A stretch of 64,000 bases of DNA from Acrocarpospora phusangensis (GCF_016862995.1 NZ_BOOA01000010.1:95611-159610); one strand, 5' to 3'. Shown: positions 17,552 to 26,908, numbered from the stretch's first letter. A program made the numbers and translations. The notes: generated from the letters alone by a model not told the origin.

Positions 17552-18453
17552 CGTCCAAGCCGCTGGTCATCCGGCATGCCCGGCACGTCCGGCACGCGCG
17601 CCGCCATCCGGTCCGCCGCCGCAGCGCCACGCTCACCGCGCTGACCGGGATCATGCTGGTCTACTCGCTGCTCCCGCTGGCCTGGCTGCTGGTCAACGCC
17701 ACGAAGACGCAGGAAGGGCTGCTCGGGTCGAACGGCCTCTGGTTCGCCGGCGAGTTCGCCCTGTTCGACAACGTCGCCGCCACCCTCACGTACGACGGCG
17801 GGATCTTCACCCGCTGGCTGCTCAACACCGTCCTGTACGTCGTGCTCGGCGCCGGCGGGGCGACCCTGCTGGCCACCGTCGCCGGGTACGGCCTCGCCAA
17901 GTTCGACTTCCCCGGCAAGAAGGCGGTGTTCGCCGTCGTCATCGGCGCGGTCGCGGTGCCCGGCACGGCGCTCGCGGTGCCGACGTTCCTGATGTTCTCC
18001 CGCATGGGCCTGACGGACACGCCGTGGGCGATCATCGTCCCGTCGCTGGTCTCGCCGTTCGGGCTCTATCTCATGTGGACGTACGCGGCCGGCGCCGTCC
18101 CCGACGAGATCCTCGAGTCGGCGCGGGTGGACGGATCGCGGGAGTTCCACACGTTCGTCCGCATCGGCCTGCCCCTGCTGGCTCCCGGCATCGTCACGGT
18201 CCTGCTCTTCACGGTCGTCGCGACCTGGAACAACTACTTCCTGCCGCTGATCATGCTGAAGGACCCCGACTGGTATCCGCTCACGCTCGGCCTGGCCGGC
18301 TGGAACGCGCAGGCCGTCACGGCGGGCGGCGACGTGATCTTCAACCTGGTGATCACGGGTTCGCTGCTCACCATCATCCCGCTGATCGCGGCGTTCCTGC
18401 TGCTCCAGCGGTACTGGCAGTCGGGGCTGGCCGCCGGAAGCGTGAAGGGGTGA
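17548..18453 (+). CDS. sugar ABC transporter permease (MalG-type)
   Basis: A 301-residue permease whose ATG overlaps the previous stop. It has a basic, His-rich N terminus (RHARHVRHARRH), then six hydrophobic segments and the EAA motif LESARVDGSREFHTFVRIGL. The C terminus, QRYWQSGLAAGSVKG, is the usual ending of MalG-type permeases. It forms the membrane channel with the upstream permease. The 73 bases to the binding-protein gene contain three 12-bp tandem repeats. Confidence 0.93.
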   Translation: MTSKPLVIRHARHVRHARRHPVRRRSATLTALTGIMLVYSLLPLAWLLVNATKTQEGLLGSNGLWFAGEFALFDNVAATLTYDGGIFTRWLLNTVLYVVLGAGGATLLATVAGYGLAKFDFPGKKAVFAVVIGAVAVPGTALAVPTFLMFSRMGLTDTPWAIIVPSLVSPFGLYLMWTYAAGAVPDEILESARVDGSREFHTFVRIGLPLLAPGIVTVLLFTVVATWNNYFLPLIMLKDPDWYPLTLGLAGWNAQAVTAGGDVIFNLVITGSLLTIIPLIAAFLLLQRYWQSGLAAGSVKG

Positions 18454-18460
18454 CCGGCGC

Positions 18461-18496
18461 CGAACCCCACCCCGAACCCCACCCCGAACCCCACCG
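18461..18496 (+). repeat. three 12-bp tandem repeats between permease and binding-protein genes
   Basis: CGAACCCCACCC occurs at 18461-18472 and 18473-18484, and as CGAACCCCACCG at 18485-18496. It is a C-rich, unstructured stretch directly ahead of the highly expressed type of gene (binding protein) in the operon. A role in differential mRNA stability is possible but unproven. Confidence 0.8.
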
Positions 18497-18526
18497 TCTC
18501 CCCGATCCACCGACGAAGGGACGACC

Positions 18527-19885
18527 ATGACGACCAATCGCCGACACACTCTCCTGCTGGGCGCCGTCGCGCTGTCGATGTCCCTGCTGGCCGCCGCGTG
18601 CGGTGCCGATCCCGGCGGTTCCGATCCCGGCGGCGGAAGCGCCGCCCCGGCGAGCACCGCCGCCGCGAACGAGGTGCAGGCCGCCCTCGACGCGGGCGGC
18701 ACCCTCAAGGTCTGGGCGTGGGAGCCCACGCTGAAGCAGGTGGTCGCCGGCTTCCAGGCCAAGTACCCGAAGGTCACCGTGGACCTCGTCAACGCCGGCA
18801 CCGGCAACGACCAGTACACCGCGCTGCAGAACGCGATCAAGGCCGGGTCGGGCGTGCCCGACGTCGCGCAGATCGAGTACTACGCGCTGCCGCAGTTCTC
18901 CCTCGCCAAGTCGGTCACCGACCTGCGGGCGTTCGGCGCGGACCAGTTGCAGGGCACGTTCACGCCCGGCCCGTGGGCCTCCGTGCACTCCGGCGCGGGC
19001 GTGTACGGCCTGCCCATGGACTCGGGCCCGATGGCGCTGTTCTACAACAAGGACGTCTTCGACAAGCACGGCATCGAGGTGCCCGCGACCTGGGACGACT
19101 TCGTGGCCGCCGCGGAGAAGCTGCACGCCGCCGACCCGAAGGCGTACATCACCAACGACACCGGGGACGCGGGTTTCACCACGAGCCTGATCTGGCAGGC
19201 GGGCGGCAGGCCGTACCAGGTGGACGGGACGAGTGTGGCGGTGAACTTCGGCGACGCGGGCACGCAGAAGTTCACCTCGACCTGGCAGAAGCTGGTCAGC
19301 GGCAAGCTCGTCGCGCCGATCGGCTCGTGGAGCGACGCCTGGTACAAGGGGCTGAGCGACGGCACCATCGCCTCGCTCGTGATCGGCGCGTGGATGCCCG
19401 CCAACCTGGAGAGCGGCGTCAAGGCCGGCGCGGGCAAGTGGCGGGTCGCGCCGATGCCGCAGTGGGAGAGCGGCGGGAAGGCGACCTCGGAGAACGGCGG
19501 CAGCTCGCTGGCCGTCCCGGAGGCCGCCGCCAACAAGGCCCTCGCCTACGCCTTCCTGAAGTACGCCGCCGTCGAGGAGGGCGTGCAGGCCCGCGTGGAC
19601 GGCGGCGCGTTCCCCGCCACGACCGCGCAGCTGTCCTCCCCCGCGTTCCAGGACAAGGAGTTCCCCTACTTCGGCGGGCAGCAGGTCAACAAGGTGCTGG
19701 CGGAGTCGGCGAACCAGGTCGCGGACGGCTGGTCGTACCTGCCGTACCAGGTGTACGCCAACAGCGTCTTCAACGACACCGTCGGCAAGGCGTACGCGGG
19801 CGGGGCGACCCTGTCGGAGGGACTGAAGTCCTGGCAGGACGCCTCCATCAAGTACGGCCAGGAGCAGGGCTTCAGCGTCCGGTGA
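18527..19885 (+). CDS. sugar ABC transporter solute-binding lipoprotein
   Basis: A 452-residue protein. The signal peptide ends in a lipobox (LLAAAC, Cys25), then a Gly/Ser linker, then a type-1 extracellular solute-binding fold: TLKVWAWEPTLKQVVAGFQ, VPDVAQIEYYALPQF, GLPMDSGPMALFYNKDVFDKHG, and the C-terminal FLKYAA. It delivers sugar to the two upstream permeases. The 3' end overlaps the convergent GH42 gene by 14 bases. Likely repressed by the LacI regulator through operators 1 and 2. Confidence 0.93.
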   Translation: MTTNRRHTLLLGAVALSMSLLAAACGADPGGSDPGGGSAAPASTAAANEVQAALDAGGTLKVWAWEPTLKQVVAGFQAKYPKVTVDLVNAGTGNDQYTALQNAIKAGSGVPDVAQIEYYALPQFSLAKSVTDLRAFGADQLQGTFTPGPWASVHSGAGVYGLPMDSGPMALFYNKDVFDKHGIEVPATWDDFVAAAEKLHAADPKAYITNDTGDAGFTTSLIWQAGGRPYQVDGTSVAVNFGDAGTQKFTSTWQKLVSGKLVAPIGSWSDAWYKGLSDGTIASLVIGAWMPANLESGVKAGAGKWRVAPMPQWESGGKATSENGGSSLAVPEAAANKALAYAFLKYAAVEEGVQARVDGGAFPATTAQLSSPAFQDKEFPYFGGQQVNKVLAESANQVADGWSYLPYQVYANSVFNDTVGKAYAGGATLSEGLKSWQDASIKYGQEQGFSVR

Positions 19886-21923
19886 CGTGCGGCCGGCGCA
19901 CCACGGCCACCTGACGGGGAGCGAGCGTCAGGCCGGCGGCCAGGGAGGGGGCTTGGAGGACCTCCCCCGTCAGGCCGCCGACCTCGACGCTCGCGCCGGT
20001 GCGGTTCAGCAGGAACCAGTACTCGGCGTCCGCGCCGGTGCGGATCGCCAGCTCGACCGCGCCGGCGGGCACGCCCGCGAGCTCGGGGCCCACCCCGCTC
20101 GTCTCCAGGAACCGCGCCAGCACGGGGGCCAGTCCCTCCGGCCCGAGCCGGGTGGAGACGTACGACGCCGAGCCGGTCCCGGCCAGGCGGGTGGTGACGG
20201 CGGGCCGCCCCGCGTGGTCGCCCGAGGTGTACGCGGCGACGACCTTGACGTCGGCGCCGGTGACGTCGATCCGGTCGGTCCACAGCGACCCGGAGACCCC
20301 GAGGTCGAGGCCGACGGTCTCGCCGTCCAGGAGGGGGCCGAACTCCTCGATGCGGATGCCGAGCAGGTCGCGCAGCGCGCCGGGGTAACCGCCGAGCCAC
20401 ACCTGGTCGTTCTCGTCCACGATGCCGGAGAAGTACGTGGTGACGAGGTGCCCGCCGCCGTCCACGAACCGGCGCAGCCGCTCGGCGAGTGAGGCGGGCA
20501 CGACGTGCAGGACCGGGGCCACGACCAGGTCGTACTCCCCGAACGGCCCTTCGGGCCCGATGACGTCGGTGCGCACGCCCGCGTCCAGGAAGGCCGAGTA
20601 CCAGTCCAGGGCCTCCTGCCGGTAGCGCAGCAGCGACGTGGGGTGGGAGTCCAGCTCGCTGGCCCACCAGGACTGCCAGTCGAAGACGATCGCCGCCCGG
20701 GCCCGGCGGCGGCGCGTGCCCGCGACGGGCGCGAGTGCTTCCAGGGTCGCGCCGAGTTCCGCCGCCGAGCGGAAGACCTCGCTGTCGGTGCCCGCGTGGG
20801 GCACCATCGCCGAGTGGTACTTCTCGGCGCCGCCCGCCGACTGCCGCCACTGGAAGAAGCAGACCGCGTCGGCGCCGTGGGCCACGTGGGTGAGGGAGTC
20901 GCGGGCCAGGTCGCCCGGCCGCTTGGCGGTGTTGACCGGCCGCCAGTTGACCGCGCTGGTGGAGTGCTCCATCAGGAACCAGGGGTCGCCGCCCGCGAGC
21001 CAGCCGGTGAGGTTGGCCGAGAACGACAGCTCGTCCCGCGCGCGCGGCCCGGTCTGCACGTAGTGGTCGTTGGAGACGAAGTCGACCTCGGCCGTCCAGG
21101 ACCGGTAGTCCATGCCCTTGGTCTCCCCCATGACCATGAAGTTGGTGGTGACGGGGACTCCGGGGGTGACCTCGGCGAGCACGCGCCGCTCGGCGCGCAG
21201 GTGGTCGGCGAGGGCGTCGGAGGAGAAGCGCCGGAAGTCGAGCTGCTGGGCCGGGTTGGGGTAGGAGGCGGCCAGCCGGGGCGGCAGCACCTCCTCCCAC
21301 GCGCCGTACGTCTGCGACCAGAAGGCCGTGGACCAGGCGCGGTTCAGCTCGCCGACGCCGGCGTACCGGTCGCGCAGCCAGGCGCGGAACGCCGTCGCGG
21401 CGTCGTCGGAGTAGTCGTGGACGTTGTGGCAGCCGAGCTCGTTGGAGACGTGCCAGGCGGCCAGGGCCGGGTGGGAACCGTACCGCTCGGCCATGGCGCG
21501 GACCAGCCGCAGCGCGTGCTCGCGGAAGACCGGCGAGGTGGGGCGCCAGTGCTGGCGGGCGCCGGGGCCGAGGGTGCGTCCCTCGCGGTCGACGGGGAGG
21601 ATCTCCGGGTGCAGGGTGGTCAGCCACGGCGGTGGTGAGGCGGTCGCGGTGGCCAGGTCGACGGCGATGCCGTTGGCGTGCAGCAGGTCCATGACCTCGT
21701 CGAGCCAGCCGAAGGTCCACCGGTCCGGACCCGGCTGGAGCCGCGCCCACGAGAAGATCGCCAGCGAGACGATGTTCACGCCGGCGTGCCGCATGGCGCG
21801 GACGTCCTCGTCCCAGACCTCGCGGGGCCATTGCTCGGGGTTGTAGTCCGCGCCGTACCCGATCCGGCCGCGCTCCGGCTCGGAGGGCCAGCGAATCCAG
21901 CGAGAACCGCGATCAGCCGCCAC
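19872..21923 (-). CDS. GH42 beta-galactosidase
   Basis: A 683-residue protein from the GTG at 21923, which has GGAGGAG 6 bases upstream; the open frame continues further but lacks support. GH42 features: GYGADYNPEQWP at the start of the barrel, acid/base Glu162 in WHVSNELGCHN, nucleophile Glu319 in WFLMEHSTSAVNW, and a C-terminal trimerisation/beta domain. No signal peptide, so it is probably intracellular and cleaves imported galactosides. A perfect LacI-type palindrome lies 22 bases upstream. The layout (binding protein, two permeases, DUF624, GH42) resembles the yes region of Bacillus for rhamnogalacturonan use. Confidence 0.94.
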   Translation of the reverse strand: MAADRGSRWIRWPSEPERGRIGYGADYNPEQWPREVWDEDVRAMRHAGVNIVSLAIFSWARLQPGPDRWTFGWLDEVMDLLHANGIAVDLATATASPPPWLTTLHPEILPVDREGRTLGPGARQHWRPTSPVFREHALRLVRAMAERYGSHPALAAWHVSNELGCHNVHDYSDDAATAFRAWLRDRYAGVGELNRAWSTAFWSQTYGAWEEVLPPRLAASYPNPAQQLDFRRFSSDALADHLRAERRVLAEVTPGVPVTTNFMVMGETKGMDYRSWTAEVDFVSNDHYVQTGPRARDELSFSANLTGWLAGGDPWFLMEHSTSAVNWRPVNTAKRPGDLARDSLTHVAHGADAVCFFQWRQSAGGAEKYHSAMVPHAGTDSEVFRSAAELGATLEALAPVAGTRRRRARAAIVFDWQSWWASELDSHPTSLLRYRQEALDWYSAFLDAGVRTDVIGPEGPFGEYDLVVAPVLHVVPASLAERLRRFVDGGGHLVTTYFSGIVDENDQVWLGGYPGALRDLLGIRIEEFGPLLDGETVGLDLGVSGSLWTDRIDVTGADVKVVAAYTSGDHAGRPAVTTRLAGTGSASYVSTRLGPEGLAPVLARFLETSGVGPELAGVPAGAVELAIRTGADAEYWFLLNRTGASVEVGGLTGEVLQAPSLAAGLTLAPRQVAVVRRPHVTGR

Positions 21924-21945
21924 CGAAGCTCCTCCGCGCGTCCAG

Positions 21946-21961
21946 ATGTTTACGTAAACAT
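21946..21961. promoter_or_regulatory. LacI-type operator, perfect palindrome (copy 3)
   Basis: ATGTTTACGTAAACAT is a perfect 16-bp inverted repeat 22 bases upstream of the GH42 start. It is the best-preserved copy in the window and defines the consensus. Confidence 0.75.
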
Positions 21962-21997
21962 ACAGTAACGCATCGCGGAGGGGCTGGGCAGGGTCCG

Positions 21998-22672
21998 TCA
22001 GGAGCCGGGCAGCAGGGGCAGCACGACGTAACGGGTGGTCGCCCAGACTGCGTAGAGCAGCGGGGCGAGCCCGAGAAGCAGGCCGAGCAATGGCTTGACC
22101 AGCACGAACGTGACCGCGAGCGCCAGGACGGCCAGCGTGGGCGCCATCAGGTACCAGCGCCGCGCGACCAGGTACAGACATGGCCGGATCAGGCCGCGAA
22201 CTCCGCGGGGCGACTCGGTGACCACGACGAGCACGGCCACGGCGACGGCCATGACCAGGCCGGCCGCCGTGACGAAGAACGGCACGAGCGCCGGCCCCCA
22301 CGCGAAGCGCCCGGCGACCATGGCGTCCACCGCGAGCACGCTCATGGCCGCCGCGCCCGCCAGCCATACGATCACCGCCCGGCCGAAAGCCCGCCGGTAG
22401 CCGCCCCAAAAGGCGGCCAACACCGCGGTCGAGCCCTCCTCCACCAGGGCGAAGCAGCGGAACGCCCCCGCCAGCGCCGGGGCGCAGACCGCCGACAGCG
22501 CCGCGAAGAACGGCCAGGACGCGAGCGGATCCCGGACGACGGCCAGCGCGAGCAGCAACGGCGCGCACGACAGCGTGAGCAGCAGGTTGGTCACCAGCCC
22601 GGCGTACACGGTCGCGAAGACCTTCTCGTACGTCTCCTGCCGGGCCGGGCGGAGAATGCGCAGACCGGTCAT
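21998..22672 (-). CDS. DUF624 (YesL-like) membrane protein
   Basis: A 224-residue protein with five or six hydrophobic segments (VYAGLVTNLLLTLSCAPLLLALAV, FFAALSAVCAPALAGAF, VIVWLAGAAAMSVLAV, LVPFFVTAAGLVMAVAVAVLV, and LAVLALAVTFVLVKPLLGLLLG). Together with its position directly after two sugar permeases this matches DUF624/YesL, a family found with glycan ABC transporters; its role in transport is not established. The ATG at 22672 lies 2 bases after the stop of the permease gene, so translation is coupled. Confidence 0.88.
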   Translation of the reverse strand: MTGLRILRPARQETYEKVFATVYAGLVTNLLLTLSCAPLLLALAVVRDPLASWPFFAALSAVCAPALAGAFRCFALVEEGSTAVLAAFWGGYRRAFGRAVIVWLAGAAAMSVLAVDAMVAGRFAWGPALVPFFVTAAGLVMAVAVAVLVVVTESPRGVRGLIRPCLYLVARRWYLMAPTLAVLALAVTFVLVKPLLGLLLGLAPLLYAVWATTRYVVLPLLPGS

Positions 22673-22674
22673 GG

Positions 22675-23571
22675 TCACCCCTTCAGCCCGCTCGTCGCGA
22701 TGCCCTGGATGAAGTAGCGCTGCCCGAACAGGAAGATCACCATGATGGGCAGCACCGACAGCACCGCCCCCGTCATGATCATCGCGTACTCGGCCTCGTA
22801 CTGGCCGACGAAGGAGCGCAGGCCGAGCTGCACCGTCCACAGCTCGTTGCTGGTCAGGTATATGAACGGTCCCATGTAGTCGTTCCACGTGTTGACGAAG
22901 GTCAGCAGGGCCAGGCTCGCCAGCGCCGGTTTCGACAGCGGCAGCACGATGCGCCGGTAGATGCCGTAGTCGTTGAGCCCGTCGATTCTGGCCGCCTCGC
23001 ACAGCTCGTCCGGGATGGACAGGTAGTACTGCCGCATCATGAACACGCCGAACGCGCCGAACGCCTGGAGCAGGATGATCGACCAGTACGTGTCGGTCAG
23101 CTCGGCGCGCTGCATCATGATGTACTGCGGCACCATGTACGCCTGCCAGGGCACCGCGATCGTGGCGATGTAGCCCAGGAACAGGGCGTCCCGCCCCGGG
23201 AAGCGCACCTTGGCGAAGCCGTACGCGGCGAAACTGCCGGTCAGGACCTGGAGGATCGTGATCGTGACCGACAGGAAGAGCGAGTTGCCCAGGTAGGCGG
23301 CGAGCGGGATGCGGTCCCAGATCTCCGTGAAGTTGGACCAGCGCAGCTCGTCCGGGATCCACTGGATGGGGATGGCCAGCACCTCGGTGTCGCGTTTGAG
23401 CGCGGCCGACAACATCCAGCCGAACGGCACCAGCGTCAGCGCCGTCACCGCCGCCAGCCCGGCGTAGGCCAGCACCCGCCGCAGGCGCGCGTACCCGGGG
23501 CCGGAGGGGCCAGGCCGGGCGTGCCGGGAGGGTCCCTTCGTGACCGGGGGCGCCTCGCGCAGCGTGGTCAT
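22675..23571 (-). CDS. sugar ABC transporter permease (YesQ/MalG-type)
   Basis: A 298-residue permease from the ATG at 23571, which overlaps the stop of the previous gene as ATGA. It has six hydrophobic segments, the EAA motif LCEAARIDGLNDYGIYRRIVLPL and the terminal QRYFIQGIATSGLKG. It is the second membrane subunit of the importer encoded at 22675-25863. No dedicated ATPase gene is nearby. Confidence 0.93.
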   Translation of the reverse strand: MTTLREAPPVTKGPSRHARPGPSGPGYARLRRVLAYAGLAAVTALTLVPFGWMLSAALKRDTEVLAIPIQWIPDELRWSNFTEIWDRIPLAAYLGNSLFLSVTITILQVLTGSFAAYGFAKVRFPGRDALFLGYIATIAVPWQAYMVPQYIMMQRAELTDTYWSIILLQAFGAFGVFMMRQYYLSIPDELCEAARIDGLNDYGIYRRIVLPLSKPALASLALLTFVNTWNDYMGPFIYLTSNELWTVQLGLRSFVGQYEAEYAMIMTGAVLSVLPIMVIFLFGQRYFIQGIATSGLKG

Positions 23572-24494
23572 GACGCGTTCCTCCGTTCGTTGAGGCGGAA
23601 CTGGGTGACGGTCACACCGAACACGATCAGGAACAGCACCAGCGCGATCGCCGACGAGTAGCCGAACTGGCCCTCGACGATGCCCTCGCGGTAGACGAGC
23701 TGGGCCAGCACGAGCGTGCTGCGGCCAGGGCCGCCGCCGGTCATGACCACGATCAGGTCGAGCACCTTGAAGCTCTGGATGGTCAGCATGACCAGCACGA
23801 AGAAGGTGGTCGGCCGCAGCGACGGGAGGGTGATGCCCCAGAACCGCTGCCAGGCGTTGGCGCCGTCCACCTTGGCCGCCTCGTAGTACTCCTTCGGGAT
23901 CGTCTGCAGTCCGGCCAGATAGAGCACCATGTAGTAGCCCATGTCCCGCCAGACGCTGGTGATGATCACCGCGGGCATCGCCCAGCCGGTGCTCGACACC
24001 CAGCGCGGCGGATCGTCCACGCCGACCGCCTCCAGCAGCAGGTTGACCGGACCCGCCGTCGGGTTGAACAGCATGTTCCACACCACGGCCACCGCCACCA
24101 GCGACGTGATGTACGGGAAGAACGCCGCCGTACGGAAGAAGTTCACGCCGCGCAGCTTCTGGTTCAGCGCCAGCGCCAGCCCCAGGGAGGCGACCAGGGT
24201 CAGCGGGATGTGGCCGCCCGCGTAGTAGAAGGTGTTGCGCAGCGCGACGTGGAAGCTCTCGTCGTCCCACAGTCGCTGGAAGTTCTCCAGCCCCACCCAC
24301 TCGGGCGTGCCGTACGAGTCCCAGTCCATGAACGCCAGCGCGAAGGCGGCGACCACCGGGACGAGGGTGAACAGGGCGAAGCCCAGGAAGTTCGGGAGGA
24401 TGAAGCTCGTCCCGATCAGGATGTTCCGCCAGGGCCGACGGCGGCGGGGTGCGCCCGGCGCGATCGGCGCGGGCCGCGTCGTGACAGAGGCCAT
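23568..24494 (-). CDS. sugar ABC transporter permease (YesP/MalF-type)
   Basis: A 308-residue permease. A basic N terminus (RRRRPWRN) precedes six hydrophobic segments (first: FILPNFLGFALFTLVPVVAAFALAF). The EAA-like motif is YYEAAKVDGANAWQRFWGITLPSL. It starts at the ATG 76 bases after the binding-protein gene and pairs with the MalG-type permease. Its operon order, binding protein-P-Q-L-GH42, is that of a rhamnogalacturonan/galactan-type importer. Confidence 0.93.
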   Translation of the reverse strand: MASVTTRPAPIAPGAPRRRRPWRNILIGTSFILPNFLGFALFTLVPVVAAFALAFMDWDSYGTPEWVGLENFQRLWDDESFHVALRNTFYYAGGHIPLTLVASLGLALALNQKLRGVNFFRTAAFFPYITSLVAVAVVWNMLFNPTAGPVNLLLEAVGVDDPPRWVSSTGWAMPAVIITSVWRDMGYYMVLYLAGLQTIPKEYYEAAKVDGANAWQRFWGITLPSLRPTTFFVLVMLTIQSFKVLDLIVVMTGGGPGRSTLVLAQLVYREGIVEGQFGYSSAIALVLFLIVFGVTVTQFRLNERRNAS

Positions 24495-24570
24495 GCTGAT
24501 GCTGATCCTTGGTCTCGGCTGATGCCCGGTCCGGGAAGGCGGCGGGCCCGGGAGCCCGCCGCGGCGGCTC

Positions 24571-25863
24571 CTAGTTGAGGACCTCCTTCGTGACCCGCTC
24601 GTTCATCGAGCGGATCCCGTCGGCGATGGACTTGTCCTCGACCATGATCAGCTGGTGTTCCTCGTTGAGGATCGTGTCCACGTCGGAGGTCTTGTCGCTG
24701 ACCGGCATCTCCAGCACGACCTTGTCGGGCGCGAACGCCTTCTTGGACAGCTCGTCGGACGGCATGCCGGGCAGCGCGAAGTACGCCTGCGTGATGGCCG
24801 GGTCCTGCAGCGCGGGGACGACGCCCACCTGCGCGATCGCCTCCGCGCCGGCCTTGCCCGCCGCGAACTGCACGAACTTCTTGGCCAGGTCGGCCGACTC
24901 GCTGCGCTTGTTGACCGCGAACGCCGTCGGCGAGCCGAAGGTGACGACCTCGGCGGAGCCGGGCCGCTGCGGCATCGGGGCCAGCGCCCAGTCGACGTCG
25001 CTCTCGCCCTTCTTCTTGGATTCCAGGATGCCGGAGATGTACCAGGTGCCCATCGGCATCATGGCCGTCTTGCCGGTGCCGAACATGGTGCGGTAGTCGG
25101 CCTGCTGCGCGGTCGCGGTGCCGAAGTCGAGGGCCGCCCCACTCTTCTGCAGGCCGACGGCCATCGTGTACTGGTCGGTGAAGAAGGTGTAGTCGCCGCC
25201 GAGCTGGTCACCGCCCGTCTGGGCCGCCGAGACCGCCTGGATCACCGAGCGCCACGTGTGGTGGTAGGTGCCGTAGACCTTGTCGTTGCCCTCGCCCGAG
25301 CTGAGCTGCTGGGCGTACTTCGCGTAGTCGTCCCAGGTCGGAGCCCCGTCCAGGGTGATGCCGGCCTTGGCCAGCAGTCCCTTGTTGTAGTACAGCAGCC
25401 AGAAGTCCTGCCGGTACGGCAGCGCGAAGTAGGTGTCGCCGACCTTGAAGGCGTCCAGGCCCGCCAGCTTCGCGGTGTCGGCCGAGGCGGCCACGTCGGT
25501 GATGTCGAGGAGCTGGCCGCGGCTGGAGTAGCGCGAGTAGTCGGTCACGTTCTTCATCGTGATCACGTCGGTCTTGTCGCCACCGGCCAGCATGGTGGTG
25601 ACCTTCTCCGGATAGTCGTCGGCGAGGATGTCCACCGGCTTCACCGTGACCCCGGGGTTGGCCTTCTCGAACGCCTGGAACAGCGCGGTGAACTCCGGCG
25701 TCTTGGCCAGGTTCCACACGGTGACGGAGAGGGTGGTGCTCCCGCCGCCCGCGCTCGGCGCCCCCGCGCCGCCGCCGCCGCACGCGGCGACCCCCAGCGC
25801 GAGAGCGGCGGCGACCCCGATGATCTTCACATGCCCGCTGACGGAGCTGATGGCAGTGCGCAT
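24571..25863 (-). CDS. sugar ABC transporter solute-binding lipoprotein (YesO-like)
   Basis: A 430-residue protein. Signal peptide with lipobox LGVAAC followed by a Gly/Ser-rich linker. Type-1 binding-protein features follow: LSVTVWNLAKTPEFTALFQAFEKANPGV, TDVITMKNVTDYSRY, ALPYRQDFWLLYYNKGLLAKAGI, MMPMGTWYISGILESKKKG. It is the first gene of the second importer operon, 28 bases downstream of the hydroxyacid dehydrogenase gene on the same strand, so it may be co-transcribed with it. Confidence 0.93.
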   Translation of the reverse strand: MRTAISSVSGHVKIIGVAAALALGVAACGGGGAGAPSAGGGSTTLSVTVWNLAKTPEFTALFQAFEKANPGVTVKPVDILADDYPEKVTTMLAGGDKTDVITMKNVTDYSRYSSRGQLLDITDVAASADTAKLAGLDAFKVGDTYFALPYRQDFWLLYYNKGLLAKAGITLDGAPTWDDYAKYAQQLSSGEGNDKVYGTYHHTWRSVIQAVSAAQTGGDQLGGDYTFFTDQYTMAVGLQKSGAALDFGTATAQQADYRTMFGTGKTAMMPMGTWYISGILESKKKGESDVDWALAPMPQRPGSAEVVTFGSPTAFAVNKRSESADLAKKFVQFAAGKAGAEAIAQVGVVPALQDPAITQAYFALPGMPSDELSKKAFAPDKVVLEMPVSDKTSDVDTILNEEHQLIMVEDKSIADGIRSMNERVTKEVLN

Positions 25864-25891
25864 CGATCCGGTCTCCTTTCGTGAAGCCGGT

Positions 25892-26908
25892 TCAGGCGCT
25901 CACGGCGAACTCGTCGGCCGTCACCGCCGCGCGCGGCGGCCGGCCGGACAGGTAGCGGTCGAGTTCGTCGAGGGCGCTCTCACTCATTCGCCGGGTCTCC
26001 GATCCCAGGGAGCCCGCGATGTGGGGGGTGATCATGACGTTGGGGAGGTCGTACAGCGGAGAGTCCGCGGGTAGCGGCTCCGGGTCGGTGACGTCGAGGA
26101 TCGCGTCCAGGCGTCCGCTGGCGCACTCGGCCTCCAGCGCGGCGGTGTCCAGGACGGCCCCGCGCGCGGTGTTCACGACGGTGGCGCCGTCGCGCAGCAA
26201 CGCCAGTTCCGCCGCTCCGATGAGGTGGCGGGTGGCGGGCAGCGCCGGGACGTGCAGGGTGAGCACGTCGCAGCGCGAGAGCAGGTCGGGCAGCGCGACG
26301 AGCCGCCCGCCCGCGGCGCGGACCTCGGCGGCGTCGGCGTACGGGTCGGACACCAGGACGTGCACGTCGAGGCCCCGCAGCCTCTCGGTGACCCTGCGCC
26401 CGACCCGTGAGAAACCGACGACGCCGATGGTCCGGCCCCGGTTGGACAGCTCGCCGCGCCGGCCCGCGTAGGACCAGTCGGCGCGGTGCCTGCGCGCGTC
26501 CTGGGCCAGGAAGGGAGCCTTCTTGCCGGCGAAGATGATGGCGGCGAGGGTGAACTCGGCGACCGGTACGGCGTTCTCGTCCGCCGCGTTGGTCACGAGC
26601 AGCCCGCGCCGCCACACCTCGTCCGTCACGAACGAGCGCACGGTCCCGGCGCAGTGGAAGATCGCCCGCAGGCCCGGCGCCGCGTCCAGCCGCTCCTTGG
26701 TGAGCGGCGGGCAGCCCCAGGAGGTCACCAGCACCTCGACCTCGTGGAGCCGGCGCCGGACGAGCGGAGCGTCCAGGTCGGCGGCGGACAGGGGATCGGC
26801 GAGTTCGACGAGATCACGCAACCGGCGTAACTGCGGTTCCTGAAACTGCACGCCGAGGTGAGCGGGATCCATCACCAGCAGGGCCTGGGGTCGCGGGCGG
26901 TCTCGCAC
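25892..26908 (-). CDS. D-isomer-specific 2-hydroxyacid dehydrogenase (NAD-binding)
   Basis: A 338-residue enzyme. The NAD-binding Rossmann motif is GVVGFSRVGRRV, and the catalytic Arg/Glu/His set is seen in NTARGAVLDTAAL, TDPEPLPADSPLYDLPN and ITPHIAGS. The family reversibly oxidises 2-hydroxyacids to 2-oxoacids. In this context it may act on a sugar-acid breakdown product, which is inferred from neighbours only. The GTG start at 26908 could be replaced by the in-frame ATG 12 codons later. Its promoter region is shared with the divergent DUF2264 gene and carries two kinds of operator-like repeats. Confidence 0.88.
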   Translation of the reverse strand: MRDRPRPQALLVMDPAHLGVQFQEPQLRRLRDLVELADPLSAADLDAPLVRRRLHEVEVLVTSWGCPPLTKERLDAAPGLRAIFHCAGTVRSFVTDEVWRRGLLVTNAADENAVPVAEFTLAAIIFAGKKAPFLAQDARRHRADWSYAGRRGELSNRGRTIGVVGFSRVGRRVTERLRGLDVHVLVSDPYADAAEVRAAGGRLVALPDLLSRCDVLTLHVPALPATRHLIGAAELALLRDGATVVNTARGAVLDTAALEAECASGRLDAILDVTDPEPLPADSPLYDLPNVMITPHIAGSLGSETRRMSESALDELDRYLSGRPPRAAVTADEFAVSA

